Assembly: GCA_016931915.1 (NCBI GenBank)
Contig: JAFGDU010000057.1
Span: forward strand, 1 to 57,929
DNA length: 57,929 bases
DNA from: Actinomycetota bacterium
GTDB lineage: Bacteria; Actinomycetota; Geothermincolia; Geothermincolales; RBG-13-55-18
Reading direction: 5' to 3'
Shown: positions 1 through 7,962 of the stretch, piece after piece
Numbering within the stretch: position 1 is the first letter of the stretch
Layout: each line of letters opens with the position of its first letter
Translations under genes and position numbers: made by a program
The notes under the pieces: generated by a model
Seen by the model: only the letters and a program-made list of their open reading frames with translations
Databases searched by the model: none
Told to the model about the DNA's origin: nothing

Positions 1-935
1 GAGGGCAGGCGGTCCAGCCGCGCGCACATGAGGTCGCGGGCGGCGCGGTAGTGCTCCCGGAACCCGGCGACGCAGTCCTGGGGCCCCCGCAGCGCGGCGA
101 GGGCCGCGTACTGCGAGACCACCGGGGCGCAGATGGCACTGGGGATATGCACCTTGCCTATCTCGGGGATCAGATCGCGCGCGGCGTGCAGGTAGCCGAT
201 CCTCCAGCCGGTCATGGCATAGGTCTTGGTAAAGGTGAAGCAGCTGATGACGCTGCCGCTCATCTCCGGGATGGAGCCGATGCTGAAATGCTCCTCCCCG
301 TCATAGACGAAATACTCGTAGGCCTCGTCGGTGATGACCATGAGGTCGTTGTCCAGGGCGATTTCCGCCAGCTGCTGGAGCTGCTCCCGGGAGTAGACGG
401 TGCCCGTGGGGTTGCAGGGCGAGCAGTACATGATGGCCCTGGTCCTGGGGGTCACCGCCTTCCTTATGCCCTCGATGTTCAGCGCGAAACCCTCCTCCTC
501 GTCGCTGGGGACCAGCACCGGCTTGCCCGAGGCGGTCACAACCTGGCGGATGTGGGTGGAGTAGGTGGGGGAGGGCAGTATCACCTCGTCCCCGGGATCG
601 ATCACCGCCATCACCGCGTCGAAAAGCCCTTCGATGGCCCCCACCGTCACTATCACCTCGGAGGGGTCTGCGTCTATGCCGTTGTCCCGCGCGAGCTTCT
701 TCGCTATCTCCTCACGCAGCTCCGGCAGGCCGGCGTTCTCGGAATATCCTCCCACCTTGCCCTCCCTGATGGCCGCTATGGCGGCTTCCTTGATGTGCTC
801 CGGGGTATCGGAGGTGGGTTTGGCCCAGGAGAGGAAGGCCACGTCCTCCACTTCCTTGGAAAGCCTGGTCATCTCGTGGATGGCCGATTTCCTGATGTCC
901 CCAACCCTGCTGGATACTCTGCGCTTGTCCTGCAT
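1..935 (-). CDS. PLP-dependent class I/II aminotransferase (C-terminus cut by window edge)
   Basis: Fold-type I aminotransferase that would transfer an amino group between an amino acid and a 2-oxo acid using pyridoxal phosphate in the cytoplasm. The reading frame starts at ATG 935 behind an AGGAG site and runs off the left edge after about 311 codons of an expected 380-400. Family signatures are clear: SPCNPTGT near residue 170, and SFTFTKTYAMTGWRIGY, in which the Lys of FTKTY is the Schiff-base lysine and the Arg of GWR is the usual carboxylate-side residue. The N-terminal part (AFLSWAKPTSDTPEHIKEA) also fits the aspartate-aminotransferase-like branch. Substrate cannot be read from the sequence. 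It is divergent from the zinc-ribbon gene at 1182, with about 245 bp between the two starts. Confidence 0.93.
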   Translation of the reverse strand, partial: MQDKRRVSSRVGDIRKSAIHEMTRLSKEVEDVAFLSWAKPTSDTPEHIKEAAIAAIREGKVGGYSENAGLPELREEIAKKLARDNGIDADPSEVIVTVGAIEGLFDAVMAVIDPGDEVILPSPTYSTHIRQVVTASGKPVLVPSDEEEGFALNIEGIRKAVTPRTRAIMYCSPCNPTGTVYSREQLQQLAEIALDNDLMVITDEAYEYFVYDGEEHFSIGSIPEMSGSVISCFTFTKTYAMTGWRIGYLHAARDLIPEIGKVHIPSAICAPVVSQYAALAALRGPQDCVAGFREHYRAARDLMCARLDRLP

Positions 936-1181
936 CTCGCCTGGCTCCTCTCTCAATACATCTCATCGCTTGTCGCGATACTTCGCTATGCAATCATAGG
1001 GCGCTTCCTAGACATCTCCGCGCTGCCGGCGGCGCCACTTCGCCATGCCATTAATATCATATTAGCTCTCTCCGGGGCATGCGAGATGGTAAGATAGTAG
1101 CGGCAGCAGGAGCATATGGGGTAGCCTGGGCGGTGATTTCTCCAGCCCGTTCCATTTGCGCTTACGCTAGGAGAGGTGCCC

Positions 1182-1967
1182 ATGGAGCCGCTTATATGTC
1201 CGAATTGCGGCAGGGAGAACAGTCCGGACAGCAACTTCTGCAGTAATTGCAGGAGCAGCCTGACCGCCCCTGTTGATGTCGAAGACGTACCGCAGCCCTA
1301 CCCCCAAGCGCAGCCGCAGAAGAAAGGCATAGCGGCCTTGAGCGGGAGGGCCAAGATCGGCATATCCGTCGCCGTCCTCCTGGCGCTGGCGCTGACCGGC
1401 TTCATAGGATACAAGGCCATCAAGACAGCGACCTATCCGGACCTCGTGCTGGATGCTCCTCCGGACGGATATCAGCAGGTGACGGGCCAGCAGTTCGATG
1501 ATATCGCGGAGCAGTTCGAGATCGCGGAGGAAGATACAAGCCTCGACGCTTTCTACTTCGCCGGCGATGGGAGCGATCAGATATTCCTGGCGCATGCCGT
1601 TAGCGGTGAGATCACCCTGGTCAGTTTCGGCAGCAACGATGAGCCTCCCGAGACGGAGGACCTGGCGGAGATGGAGAGGTATATAAACGGCAACAGGTCG
1701 CTGCTGGAACGGGAGCTGGAGAAAGAGTATGGCAGGCTTTCCCTGGACGCCGAGACACTGCTGATGGAGGCGGTCCAGTTGGAGAGGGAGGGGCTTTGCG
1801 GTATACGGATCAATGCGAGTATTTATTATGGCGAGACTACTATGCTGCAGGATCGCCTCCTCTTTTTTAGAGACCAGGTGACCTATATCGCCGCCGTGCA
1901 GAATCTATCCGATGAGAGCAACGACGAAGGCGTGCAGTACCTGCTGGAAAACCTGTACTTCGAGTAG
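1182..1967 (+). CDS. Zinc-ribbon, single-pass membrane protein of unknown function
   Basis: Not assignable to a named family. The N-terminus has a short zinc ribbon (CPNCGRENSPDSNFCSNC), then a Pro/Gln-rich linker, one transmembrane helix (roughly residues 58-80, KIGISVAVLLALALTGFIGY) and an acidic extracytoplasmic domain of about 180 residues. This is a common build for actinobacterial zinc-ribbon membrane proteins. ATG 1182 is preferred because AGGAGAGG lies 5-12 bases upstream; an in-frame GTG at 1176 overlaps that site. The gene ends 47 bp before the glycyl radical enzyme on the same strand, so co-transcription is possible, but nothing links the functions. Similar ribbons occur in the proteins at 42.6-47.9 kb. 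Confidence 0.8.
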   Translation: MEPLICPNCGRENSPDSNFCSNCRSSLTAPVDVEDVPQPYPQAQPQKKGIAALSGRAKIGISVAVLLALALTGFIGYKAIKTATYPDLVLDAPPDGYQQVTGQQFDDIAEQFEIAEEDTSLDAFYFAGDGSDQIFLAHAVSGEITLVSFGSNDEPPETEDLAEMERYINGNRSLLERELEKEYGRLSLDAETLLMEAVQLEREGLCGIRINASIYYGETTMLQDRLLFFRDQVTYIAAVQNLSDESNDEGVQYLLENLYFE

Positions 1968-2014
1968 AATGATAATCGCATAACGGAGCCGGAGCGAACG
2001 AGGGGGATGATCGC

Positions 2015-4384
2015 ATGGCGGATACGCTGAAGATGAAGGAGAGGCTGCTGTCCCTTACCCCGGAGCTCTGCGTGGAGAGGGCCAGGTATATCACCCGCAG
2101 CTACAAGGAGACGGAGGGAGAGCCCGCAACCACGCGCAGAGACAGGGCGTTCGCCGATATCCTCACCAATATCACCGTCAACATATGGCCGGGAGAGCTC
2201 ATCGTGGGCGCGACCACCGGCAAGGAGGTGGGGGGAGGACTCTACCCGGAATGCAGCGGCCGCGTGCTGCAGGAACTGGAGGGAGTCGGCACGAGGGAGA
2301 CCAACCCCTTCTCCGCACGGGAAGAGGAGCTGCGGGAGATCACCGAGGAGATCATGCCCTACTGGCAGGGCAGGACAGTGGAGGAACGCGCCAGGTCCAG
2401 GTGGTCCGAGGAGCTCAACCGCAGGGTGAACGCCATAGGCGGGGGCATGATCTTCACCGAGGTGGTGGGCATGGGCCACATCCTCCTCAACCATGCCCGC
2501 GTGGTGAAAGAGGGCCTCAACGGCGTGATAAAGGAGAGCGAGGAGAAGCTGGCGCGCACCCCGCGCGAGGACGAGGAGACCCGCACGTTCCTGGCGGCGG
2601 CCGCCGCGTCATGCCGCGCGGCCATAGCTTTCGCGGAAAGATACGCCGACGAGGCGGAACGCCAGGCGACCGACGAAGAGAACGAGGGTAGGAAGGCGGA
2701 GCTCACGGAGGTCGCCCGCATCTGCCGCAAGGTTCCGGCCCAGCCCGCGGAGACTTTCTGGGAGGGGCTGCAGTCCATCTACTTCACGCATACCTGCGCC
2801 CAGATCGAAGACTACGACATGTCCATATCCTTCGGCGGCATAGACCGCTACCTCTATCCCCTCTACGCGGCGGACCTGGAGGCCGGAAGGCTTAGCCGCG
2901 AAGAAGCCCGCACTCTCCTGGAGTGTTTCTTTTTGAAGCTCAACTCCAACGCGTCCTGCCTGGACACCGCGGGAGACATGGCATTCGGCGGCATCAAGAC
3001 CTCCACTAACCTCATAGTCGGGGGCATGGACGCGAGTGGGGAGGACATAACCAACGACCTCTCCTTACTCGCGGTGGAGGCGAGGGAGAGGGTCTACATG
3101 ACCGAGCCGAACTTCGGCGTGAGGATCAGTGCGAAGACGGACCCGGACTTTCTGCGCCGGGTGAGCAGTTCGGTGGTGGAAAGCAAGGGGTTCCTGCAGT
3201 TCTTCAACGACGACGTGATCGTCCCGTCCCTGGAGGCGTGCGGCATCCCCCACGAGGAGGCGGCGGAATACAGCGTCATCGGATGCGTGGAGCTGGGGAT
3301 ACCCGGCAAGGGCCTCACCTCGGCCAACGCCTCCCTCCTGGACCTGTCGCTCTGCCTGGAGCTGGCCCTGAACCGTGGCAGGAAGATGGCGGGGAGTTTC
3401 CTCTCGCAGTTCGAGGCGGGAGAAGAGCTGGGTCCGCGTACCGCCGACCCCCTGGAGATGGAGTCCATCGAGGAGCTGATCGCCGCCTTCCGCGAGCAGG
3501 TGGAAGCCCTGGCGGCCAAGATGGCCGCCGGCCTCGACGCGCTGGCCGAGTCCCAGGCGGAGTACCGGCCGCTACCCTTCATCTCGTCCTTCACCGCTGA
3601 CTGCCTGGCCGAGGGGAAGGACGTCACGTGGGGAGGAGCGAGGTACAACTCAGTCGCCATCCAGGGAGTGGGGATGGCCACTGTAGGTGACTCCCTGACG
3701 GCCATCGACAGGATGGTATTCCGCGAGAAGAAGGTGAGCATGGGTGAGATGCTGCAGGCCATGCAGAACGATTTCGCGGAAGACGAACCCCTGCGGCAGA
3801 CGCTGCTCAACAGGTGCCCCAAGTTCGGTAACGATGATGACGACGCGGATCTCTTCAGCGCGAGGGTCATGGAGATCTTCTGCGATGCGGTAGGCAGGCA
3901 TCCCTGCTGGCGCGGTGGGCGCTACCTGCCGGGTGCGCTATCCACCAACGGCCACGTGGCCTTCGGCCTGGGCGAGCCCGCCTTTCCCTCGGGCAGGAGG
4001 ATGGGGGAGCCCATCTCACCCGGCCTGGGCCCCGAGCAGGGGATGAACAAGCAGGGACCCACGGCCGCCCTGAAATCGGTAGCCAGGATCGACCAGGAGA
4101 GGCTTGCCAACGGCGTATCCCTGAACCTGGAGTTCACCCCCGAGTTCTTCCGCGAGGGCGAGGGGGCGGATGACTTCGCCGACCTCCTGCGCACCTATTT
4201 CGAGCTGGGTGGGATGCACTTCCACTGCAACCTCGTGGGCAAGGAAACCCTCGTCGAGGCCATGGAGAAGCCGCAGCTCCACCAGGACCTGCTGGTGAGG
4301 CCCGCCGGCTATTCCACGCGCTTCGTCAACTTAAACCCGCTGGCGCAGAGCGAGATCATCGCGCGCACGGAATACGCCCGCTGA
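2015..4384 (+). CDS. Glycyl radical enzyme, pyruvate formate-lyase-like, dehydratase-type active site
   Basis: Oxygen-sensitive radical enzyme of 789 residues, the normal length for the PFL/glycerol-dehydratase superfamily. The active-site loop reads YSVIGCVELG with the thiyl cysteine at residue 424 and a glutamate at 426. The Cys-Val-Glu arrangement is known from glycerol and diol dehydratases, choline lyase and hydroxyproline dehydratase. The glycyl radical loop near the C-terminus is AGYSTRFVNLNPLAQSEI with the radical glycine at residue 765. ATG 2015 follows GAGGGGGA at good spacing. No radical-SAM activating enzyme is seen nearby, although most family members have one adjacent. The substrate is unknown; the GCVE motif makes elimination or C-X cleavage likelier than classical pyruvate formate-lyase activity, which uses a Cys-Cys pair. 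Confidence 0.93.
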   Translation: MADTLKMKERLLSLTPELCVERARYITRSYKETEGEPATTRRDRAFADILTNITVNIWPGELIVGATTGKEVGGGLYPECSGRVLQELEGVGTRETNPFSAREEELREITEEIMPYWQGRTVEERARSRWSEELNRRVNAIGGGMIFTEVVGMGHILLNHARVVKEGLNGVIKESEEKLARTPREDEETRTFLAAAAASCRAAIAFAERYADEAERQATDEENEGRKAELTEVARICRKVPAQPAETFWEGLQSIYFTHTCAQIEDYDMSISFGGIDRYLYPLYAADLEAGRLSREEARTLLECFFLKLNSNASCLDTAGDMAFGGIKTSTNLIVGGMDASGEDITNDLSLLAVEARERVYMTEPNFGVRISAKTDPDFLRRVSSSVVESKGFLQFFNDDVIVPSLEACGIPHEEAAEYSVIGCVELGIPGKGLTSANASLLDLSLCLELALNRGRKMAGSFLSQFEAGEELGPRTADPLEMESIEELIAAFREQVEALAAKMAAGLDALAESQAEYRPLPFISSFTADCLAEGKDVTWGGARYNSVAIQGVGMATVGDSLTAIDRMVFREKKVSMGEMLQAMQNDFAEDEPLRQTLLNRCPKFGNDDDDADLFSARVMEIFCDAVGRHPCWRGGRYLPGALSTNGHVAFGLGEPAFPSGRRMGEPISPGLGPEQGMNKQGPTAALKSVARIDQERLANGVSLNLEFTPEFFREGEGADDFADLLRTYFELGGMHFHCNLVGKETLVEAMEKPQLHQDLLVRPAGYSTRFVNLNPLAQSEIIARTEYAR

Positions 4385-4432
4385 GAGCAGACGAGTCCAA
4401 CAGGGAAGGCCCTACGTTCCCGAAGCGCGTCC

Positions 4433-5137
4433 CTAAAAGGAAAGCTGTTCGGCAACGGAGGGCTCCAGGAAGCCGGCCGGCGTGTTCCAGTCGAGTACCT
4501 GCCATCCGCGTTCTACGGCCAGTCGCCTCAATCCCCTCCCCGGGTTTACCACCACCGCGTGTCCGACGGCTTCCAACAGGGGGAGGTCGGCGATGCTGTC
4601 CGTATACAGGTAGCAGTCAGCTAGATCCACGTCTCTCTCGGCCGCGTACAGCTCGGCCATGGCCTTCTTGCCCTCGTTGTACGGCAGGAGATTGCGCATT
4701 TCATCGCTGAGATGCCCGTTCTCAAAGCCTGCTATAGAGGAGATCTTGTCGGCGGCGCCCAGCTGTACCCTGACTTTCTCCGCGATGAACTCCCATGCCG
4801 CCGTGGCTATGACCGTCAGGTGCCCCTTTTGCTTATGAGTGGAGATACTTTCTTTGCCTTCGCGATACAGGCGGGGCATGATGCGGCGTTCGTAGCCCTC
4901 TTCGACTATGCGCATCAGCTCCTCCGCTTCGAAGCGGCCGAACTCCCTGTAGACCCAGCGGCGCCATTCCTCGATGGAGACGCGGTCGAGTCGGGCGAGA
5001 AGGCAGAACCTCGCCATCTTCAAGAAGGCAGCCATGCCCAGGCGTCGCGTCCCGATCATATAGGTTACGAGCAGGTTGTCGCTGTCGCCCTTGAGCAGGG
5101 TTCTATCCATATCGAAGAAGGCGATAGACGGCACCAT
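4433..5137 (-). CDS. HAD-superfamily subfamily IB phosphatase (SerB-like)
   Basis: Cytoplasmic phosphohydrolase of 234 residues related to phosphoserine phosphatase-like HAD-IB enzymes. Motif I is FFDMDRTLL near residues 7-15 with the nucleophile and acid aspartates of DxD. The cap is helical, as in this subfamily. Motif II is the Thr in VIATAAWEF, the conserved Lys is in NEGKKAM, and motif IV is LYTDSIADLPLL. The substrate is not predictable; relatives act on phosphoserine, lysophosphatidate-type or other small phosphates. It starts 7 bp after the stop of the TetR gene at 5145, so the two are surely co-transcribed. Its Shine-Dalgarno is weak, so translational coupling is likely. Confidence 0.88.
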   Translation of the reverse strand: MVPSIAFFDMDRTLLKGDSDNLLVTYMIGTRRLGMAAFLKMARFCLLARLDRVSIEEWRRWVYREFGRFEAEELMRIVEEGYERRIMPRLYREGKESISTHKQKGHLTVIATAAWEFIAEKVRVQLGAADKISSIAGFENGHLSDEMRNLLPYNEGKKAMAELYAAERDVDLADCYLYTDSIADLPLLEAVGHAVVVNPGRGLRRLAVERGWQVLDWNTPAGFLEPSVAEQLSF

Positions 5138-5144
5138 CGGCTGA

Positions 5145-5783
5145 TCAGGCGGGCTCGCCGGGCTGGCTTTCGAGGGTTTCGGGACGGTAGAGCATGGTCC
5201 TGGCCGCCTTCTTGAACATCTCGAGGGAATAGTCGAAGTCGGTGGTCTCGGGATCCAGGATATAATGCAGGGTCATGCCCTCGATCACCCACAGGATGAT
5301 GGACACTACCGCCTGGACGTCCTTCTCCGAGACGCCCGCGGGCAGGTCATCGCTGGCGAGGACGGCATCCTCCAGCTGTTCGGCCACCCTGCGGTAGAAC
5401 TCGGTCATGTTCTTGAGTATCTCGGGGTTTCTCCTGCCGTTGATGGTGGCCTCGTAGATGGCTATCATGATGCCGGGGTCGGCTTTGAACCCCTCCCAGA
5501 AACTGCTGAGGCCTTTATCGATCCTCTCCTCGTTACTGGGATGATCCACGATGACCCCTGCGACGATTGCCAGCAGACCCTCGAGCACCGTCCTTATGAC
5601 CTCGACGATAAGCATCTCCTTGTTCTCGAAATAGTAGTGGATGAGGCCCTTGGATGCCTCCGCCCTCTGCGAGATCATCTTGGTGGTTATATCGCACAGG
5701 CCGTTCTCGACGATGGTCTCGTAGGTGGCCTGGATTATATTCCGCCCCTTCCTGGAGTTCGGGGTCCCTGCATCTTCTGCCAT
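5145..5783 (-). CDS. TetR-family transcriptional regulator
   Basis: One-component repressor of about 212 residues. The N-terminal helix-turn-helix is clear (ITTKMISQRAEASKGLIHYYFENKE split over about residues 30-55), followed by the all-helical ligand and dimer domain. I start it at ATG 5783 because GAGGAG lies 6 bases upstream; an upstream in-frame start at 5831 would add 16 atypical residues. It leads an operon with the HAD phosphatase. An imperfect inverted repeat with CGCATA/TATGCG arms 78 bp upstream (5861-5882) may be its own operator. The ligand is unknown. The nearest upstream genes are the FixX/FixC/FAD-oxidase operon, which carries a different palindrome. Confidence 0.92.
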   Translation of the reverse strand: MAEDAGTPNSRKGRNIIQATYETIVENGLCDITTKMISQRAEASKGLIHYYFENKEMLIVEVIRTVLEGLLAIVAGVIVDHPSNEERIDKGLSSFWEGFKADPGIMIAIYEATINGRRNPEILKNMTEFYRRVAEQLEDAVLASDDLPAGVSEKDVQAVVSIILWVIEGMTLHYILDPETTDFDYSLEMFKKAARTMLYRPETLESQPGEPA

Positions 5784-5860
5784 GTCCACTCCTCTAAGGT
5801 GGTCTCGGTGCCTTCGGATCGCATGGGTCAATTCTATGCAAGCCTTGATTGAGGTGCAAT

Positions 5861-5882
5861 CGCATATTCGCAGAAGTATGCG
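5861..5882. promoter_or_regulatory. Imperfect inverted repeat, candidate TetR operator
   Basis: Arms CGCATA (5861-5866) and TATGCG (5877-5882) form a near-symmetric 22-bp site about 78 bp upstream of the TetR start. TetR regulators usually bind palindromes of this size near their own promoter. Assignment is by position only. Confidence 0.35.
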
Positions 5883-6043
5883 TGCCAGATGCTATTTCAG
5901 ACGTACACGTGCCAGGTCTTTGACGTGAACTAGTCCAGGCAGCAATACGAAATCTCCCCTTCACGCCAAAGACCATGGCACTGTCGCGCTGAAGACGGCG
6001 CAATCGCTTACGCGATGCAAGCTGTCCAACATTTGACTATATG

Positions 6044-6328
6044 CTATCCGTATTCTATTACCACGCCGGTGCCCCCGGCGGGGTAGGAGAAGTCTATGGC
6101 TCCCGGCTCGCATACCTCCCAGCAGGCGGCGCACTCCAGGCACAGCTCCTGGTACCTGACGGCCAGCTTGGCCTTGCCCTGTTTCACCGCCCAGAGGTTG
6201 AAGGAGCAGACCAGGGCGCACATGCCGCAGCCGTTGCACTTCTCCGGGTCGTAGGAGATGAAATCCCCCATCTTGTCCGTGTCAACCCGCTTGACCAGCT
6301 CGAAGAAATCTACTTCCATATCTTGCAT
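6044..6328 (-). CDS. FixX-like 2x[4Fe-4S] ferredoxin
   Basis: Small iron-sulfur electron carrier of about 94 residues. It has two cysteine clusters, CNGCGMCALVC and CLECAACWEVCEPGAI, and ends in a short beta-like tail (GGTGVVIEYG), matching FixX-type ferredoxins that work with FixC/ETF-quinone-oxidoreductase-like flavoproteins. Two starts are possible: ATG 6334 has only 2 bases between AGGGAGG and the start, while ATG 6328 has 8, so 6328 is preferred. It lies directly after the FixC-like gene (stop at 6342), an arrangement diagnostic of an electron-transfer pair. The likely job is passing electrons between the upstream flavoproteins and quinone, ETF or another ferredoxin. Confidence 0.9.
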   Translation of the reverse strand: MQDMEVDFFELVKRVDTDKMGDFISYDPEKCNGCGMCALVCSFNLWAVKQGKAKLAVRYQELCLECAACWEVCEPGAIDFSYPAGGTGVVIEYG

Positions 6329-6341
6329 TGCCATCTCCTCC

Positions 6342-7817
6342 CTACAGGCTTCCCCGCGGCAGGGGTGCTTGCTGTTTCGCCCCCGGGTCCAGGTAGGGCG
6401 CCAGCCCCCTGGAGAGCCTGGCCACCACCTTGAAGAACCTCTCGTCCGAGAGCCTGTTGAGCACCGGTATCCTGGGCTTGACCATGGAGAGTATCCTCTT
6501 CACGTTCTCCGGCCAGATGCCGCGGCCCAGGGGGGCGATGTATTTCTTGCCGAAGTCGCCGAACTCGGGGACCAGGTCCAGCATGTGGCCCAGGTGCTGG
6601 TTGAAGCAGTCGATGTGGGCGTCCCCCCAGTCGAAGACGACGGAGAAGGGGTGCAGCATGCTGAACTCCAGCATGATCTGGATCTGCTTGACCATGGATT
6701 CCGGGTCGAAGATGGAGTTGTGCCACAGGTCCACGAACTCCTGCCCGAACTCGTGCTCCTTACCCAGGTCCGAGGCCTTCCACCTTCTCTCGTACTCCCT
6801 CAGTGCGGTCTCGGAGGCATCCCCCTTGGAGATGGCCCAGGCCGCGGTCTCCCCCGCGATCCTGCCGGACATCATGGCGTGCCATATCCCCTCTCCCTCC
6901 AGGGGGCAGGGGAACCCGGCAGCGTCGCCCACCAGCATCATGCCGCCGGTGTAGGTCTTGGGGGGCTTCTTCAGCCAGGGCAGCAGGTGGGCCTGGAACT
7001 CCCTGGGCTTGGCGTCCACGGCCCGGCACATGGCCTGGAAGGCCGGGAAGTTGAAGACCTTCCTCACGATGTCCTTGGGGTTGGTGTCCCAGTACTCGTC
7101 CACCCAGGTGCCGGCCCCGAGGTGGAATCCGTCCCTGAAGTTCACCTGGTAGGCGCCGTAGAAAGGTCCGAACCAGACCCACTCGGCGTTGCCTATGACG
7201 TCGTCAAGCTTCTGCTCGTCGCACGAGAAGTCCAGCTGGGGAGCGAGGGTGCATCCGCCTTCCCAGCGGTTGCGCATTCCCGAGGTCCTGGCCATGGTGG
7301 ACATGGCGCCGTCGGCGGCGATGACCACCTCGGCCGCTATCTTCTCCCCCTTCTCGGTCTTCACCCCCGTGACCTTGCCGCCTTCTATTACGGCCTCGGT
7401 CACCAGGGTGGAGTTGCGGAGCTCGGCCCCGGCGCCTGTGGCCAGCCCGGCCAGGTAGGGATCGAGGTCCTTGCGGTAGACGCTGGCCCCGATCATCCCC
7501 CGTCCCTGGGGGAAGCGGGCCGCGCAGAGGTCCGAGCCGGTGGTGCCGGAGCGGTACCTGAGGCGGTCGTGCTCGTCGACGAGGTTGATGACCACCATCT
7601 CGCACTTGCGGTAGGAGGGCATGTGGGTAACCGCCTCCATCTCCACCGGGAAGTCCTTCCACCAGCGTTGACCCAGGCCGCAGCCGGATGAGTTCTTCTC
7701 CCCGGGCTTGCGCCCCCTCTCAAAGAAGACCGTCTTCAGCCCCTTCTCCGCAGCCGTTTTGGCGGCGTAGGAACCCCCCGGGCCTCCGCCCACGACAACG
7801 ACATCCCATTTCTCCAT
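6342..7817 (-). CDS. FixC-like FAD-dependent oxidoreductase (geranylgeranyl reductase/ETF-QO family)
   Basis: Flavoprotein of 491 residues. The N-terminal Rossmann motif VVVVGGGPGGSYAA (residues 6-19) and the second FAD motif MMLVGDAAGFPCPLEGEG are typical of the FixC / geranylgeranyl-reductase / ETF:quinone oxidoreductase group. Start is ATG 7817 behind AGGGGG. The FixX-like ferredoxin follows immediately and the FAD-linked oxidase precedes it by about 145 bp. In known FixABCX systems FixC holds FAD and delivers electrons to FixX or quinone. FixA/FixB (ETF) genes are not present here, so the electron partner is probably encoded elsewhere or is the upstream oxidase. The C-terminal quarter (HLGHMLDLVPEFGDFGKKY) has no motif I recognise. 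Confidence 0.88.
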   Translation of the reverse strand: MEKWDVVVVGGGPGGSYAAKTAAEKGLKTVFFERGRKPGEKNSSGCGLGQRWWKDFPVEMEAVTHMPSYRKCEMVVINLVDEHDRLRYRSGTTGSDLCAARFPQGRGMIGASVYRKDLDPYLAGLATGAGAELRNSTLVTEAVIEGGKVTGVKTEKGEKIAAEVVIAADGAMSTMARTSGMRNRWEGGCTLAPQLDFSCDEQKLDDVIGNAEWVWFGPFYGAYQVNFRDGFHLGAGTWVDEYWDTNPKDIVRKVFNFPAFQAMCRAVDAKPREFQAHLLPWLKKPPKTYTGGMMLVGDAAGFPCPLEGEGIWHAMMSGRIAGETAAWAISKGDASETALREYERRWKASDLGKEHEFGQEFVDLWHNSIFDPESMVKQIQIMLEFSMLHPFSVVFDWGDAHIDCFNQHLGHMLDLVPEFGDFGKKYIAPLGRGIWPENVKRILSMVKPRIPVLNRLSDERFFKVVARLSRGLAPYLDPGAKQQAPLPRGSL

Positions 7818-7962
7818 AAGCTTCTACCCCCTTACGCTCTAACTGACGTTTATTACCAACAGGCGTGCGGTCAAAACCCGCCTGCGTATGGTTGAGGAAA
7901 GCCGCTCTCACAAGGCCGCTCTTGACCTCGCGGCCCCCTGCCGCAGGTGGCGGACTTCCTTG

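Noticed and set aside
51..1097. Long plus-strand frame opposite the aminotransferase
   Set aside because: The minus-strand frame has clear family motifs (SPCNPTGT, FTKTYAMTGW); this frame is only an effect of GC-rich codon use.
6003..6016. ATCGC-TTAC-GCGAT hairpin as a terminator for the FixX-like gene
   Set aside because: Only five base pairs with no T tract; too weak to call.
6258..7691. Plus-strand frame of 477 codons over the FixC-like gene
   Set aside because: His/Gly/Leu-rich translation with no motifs; the minus strand carries a complete flavoprotein.
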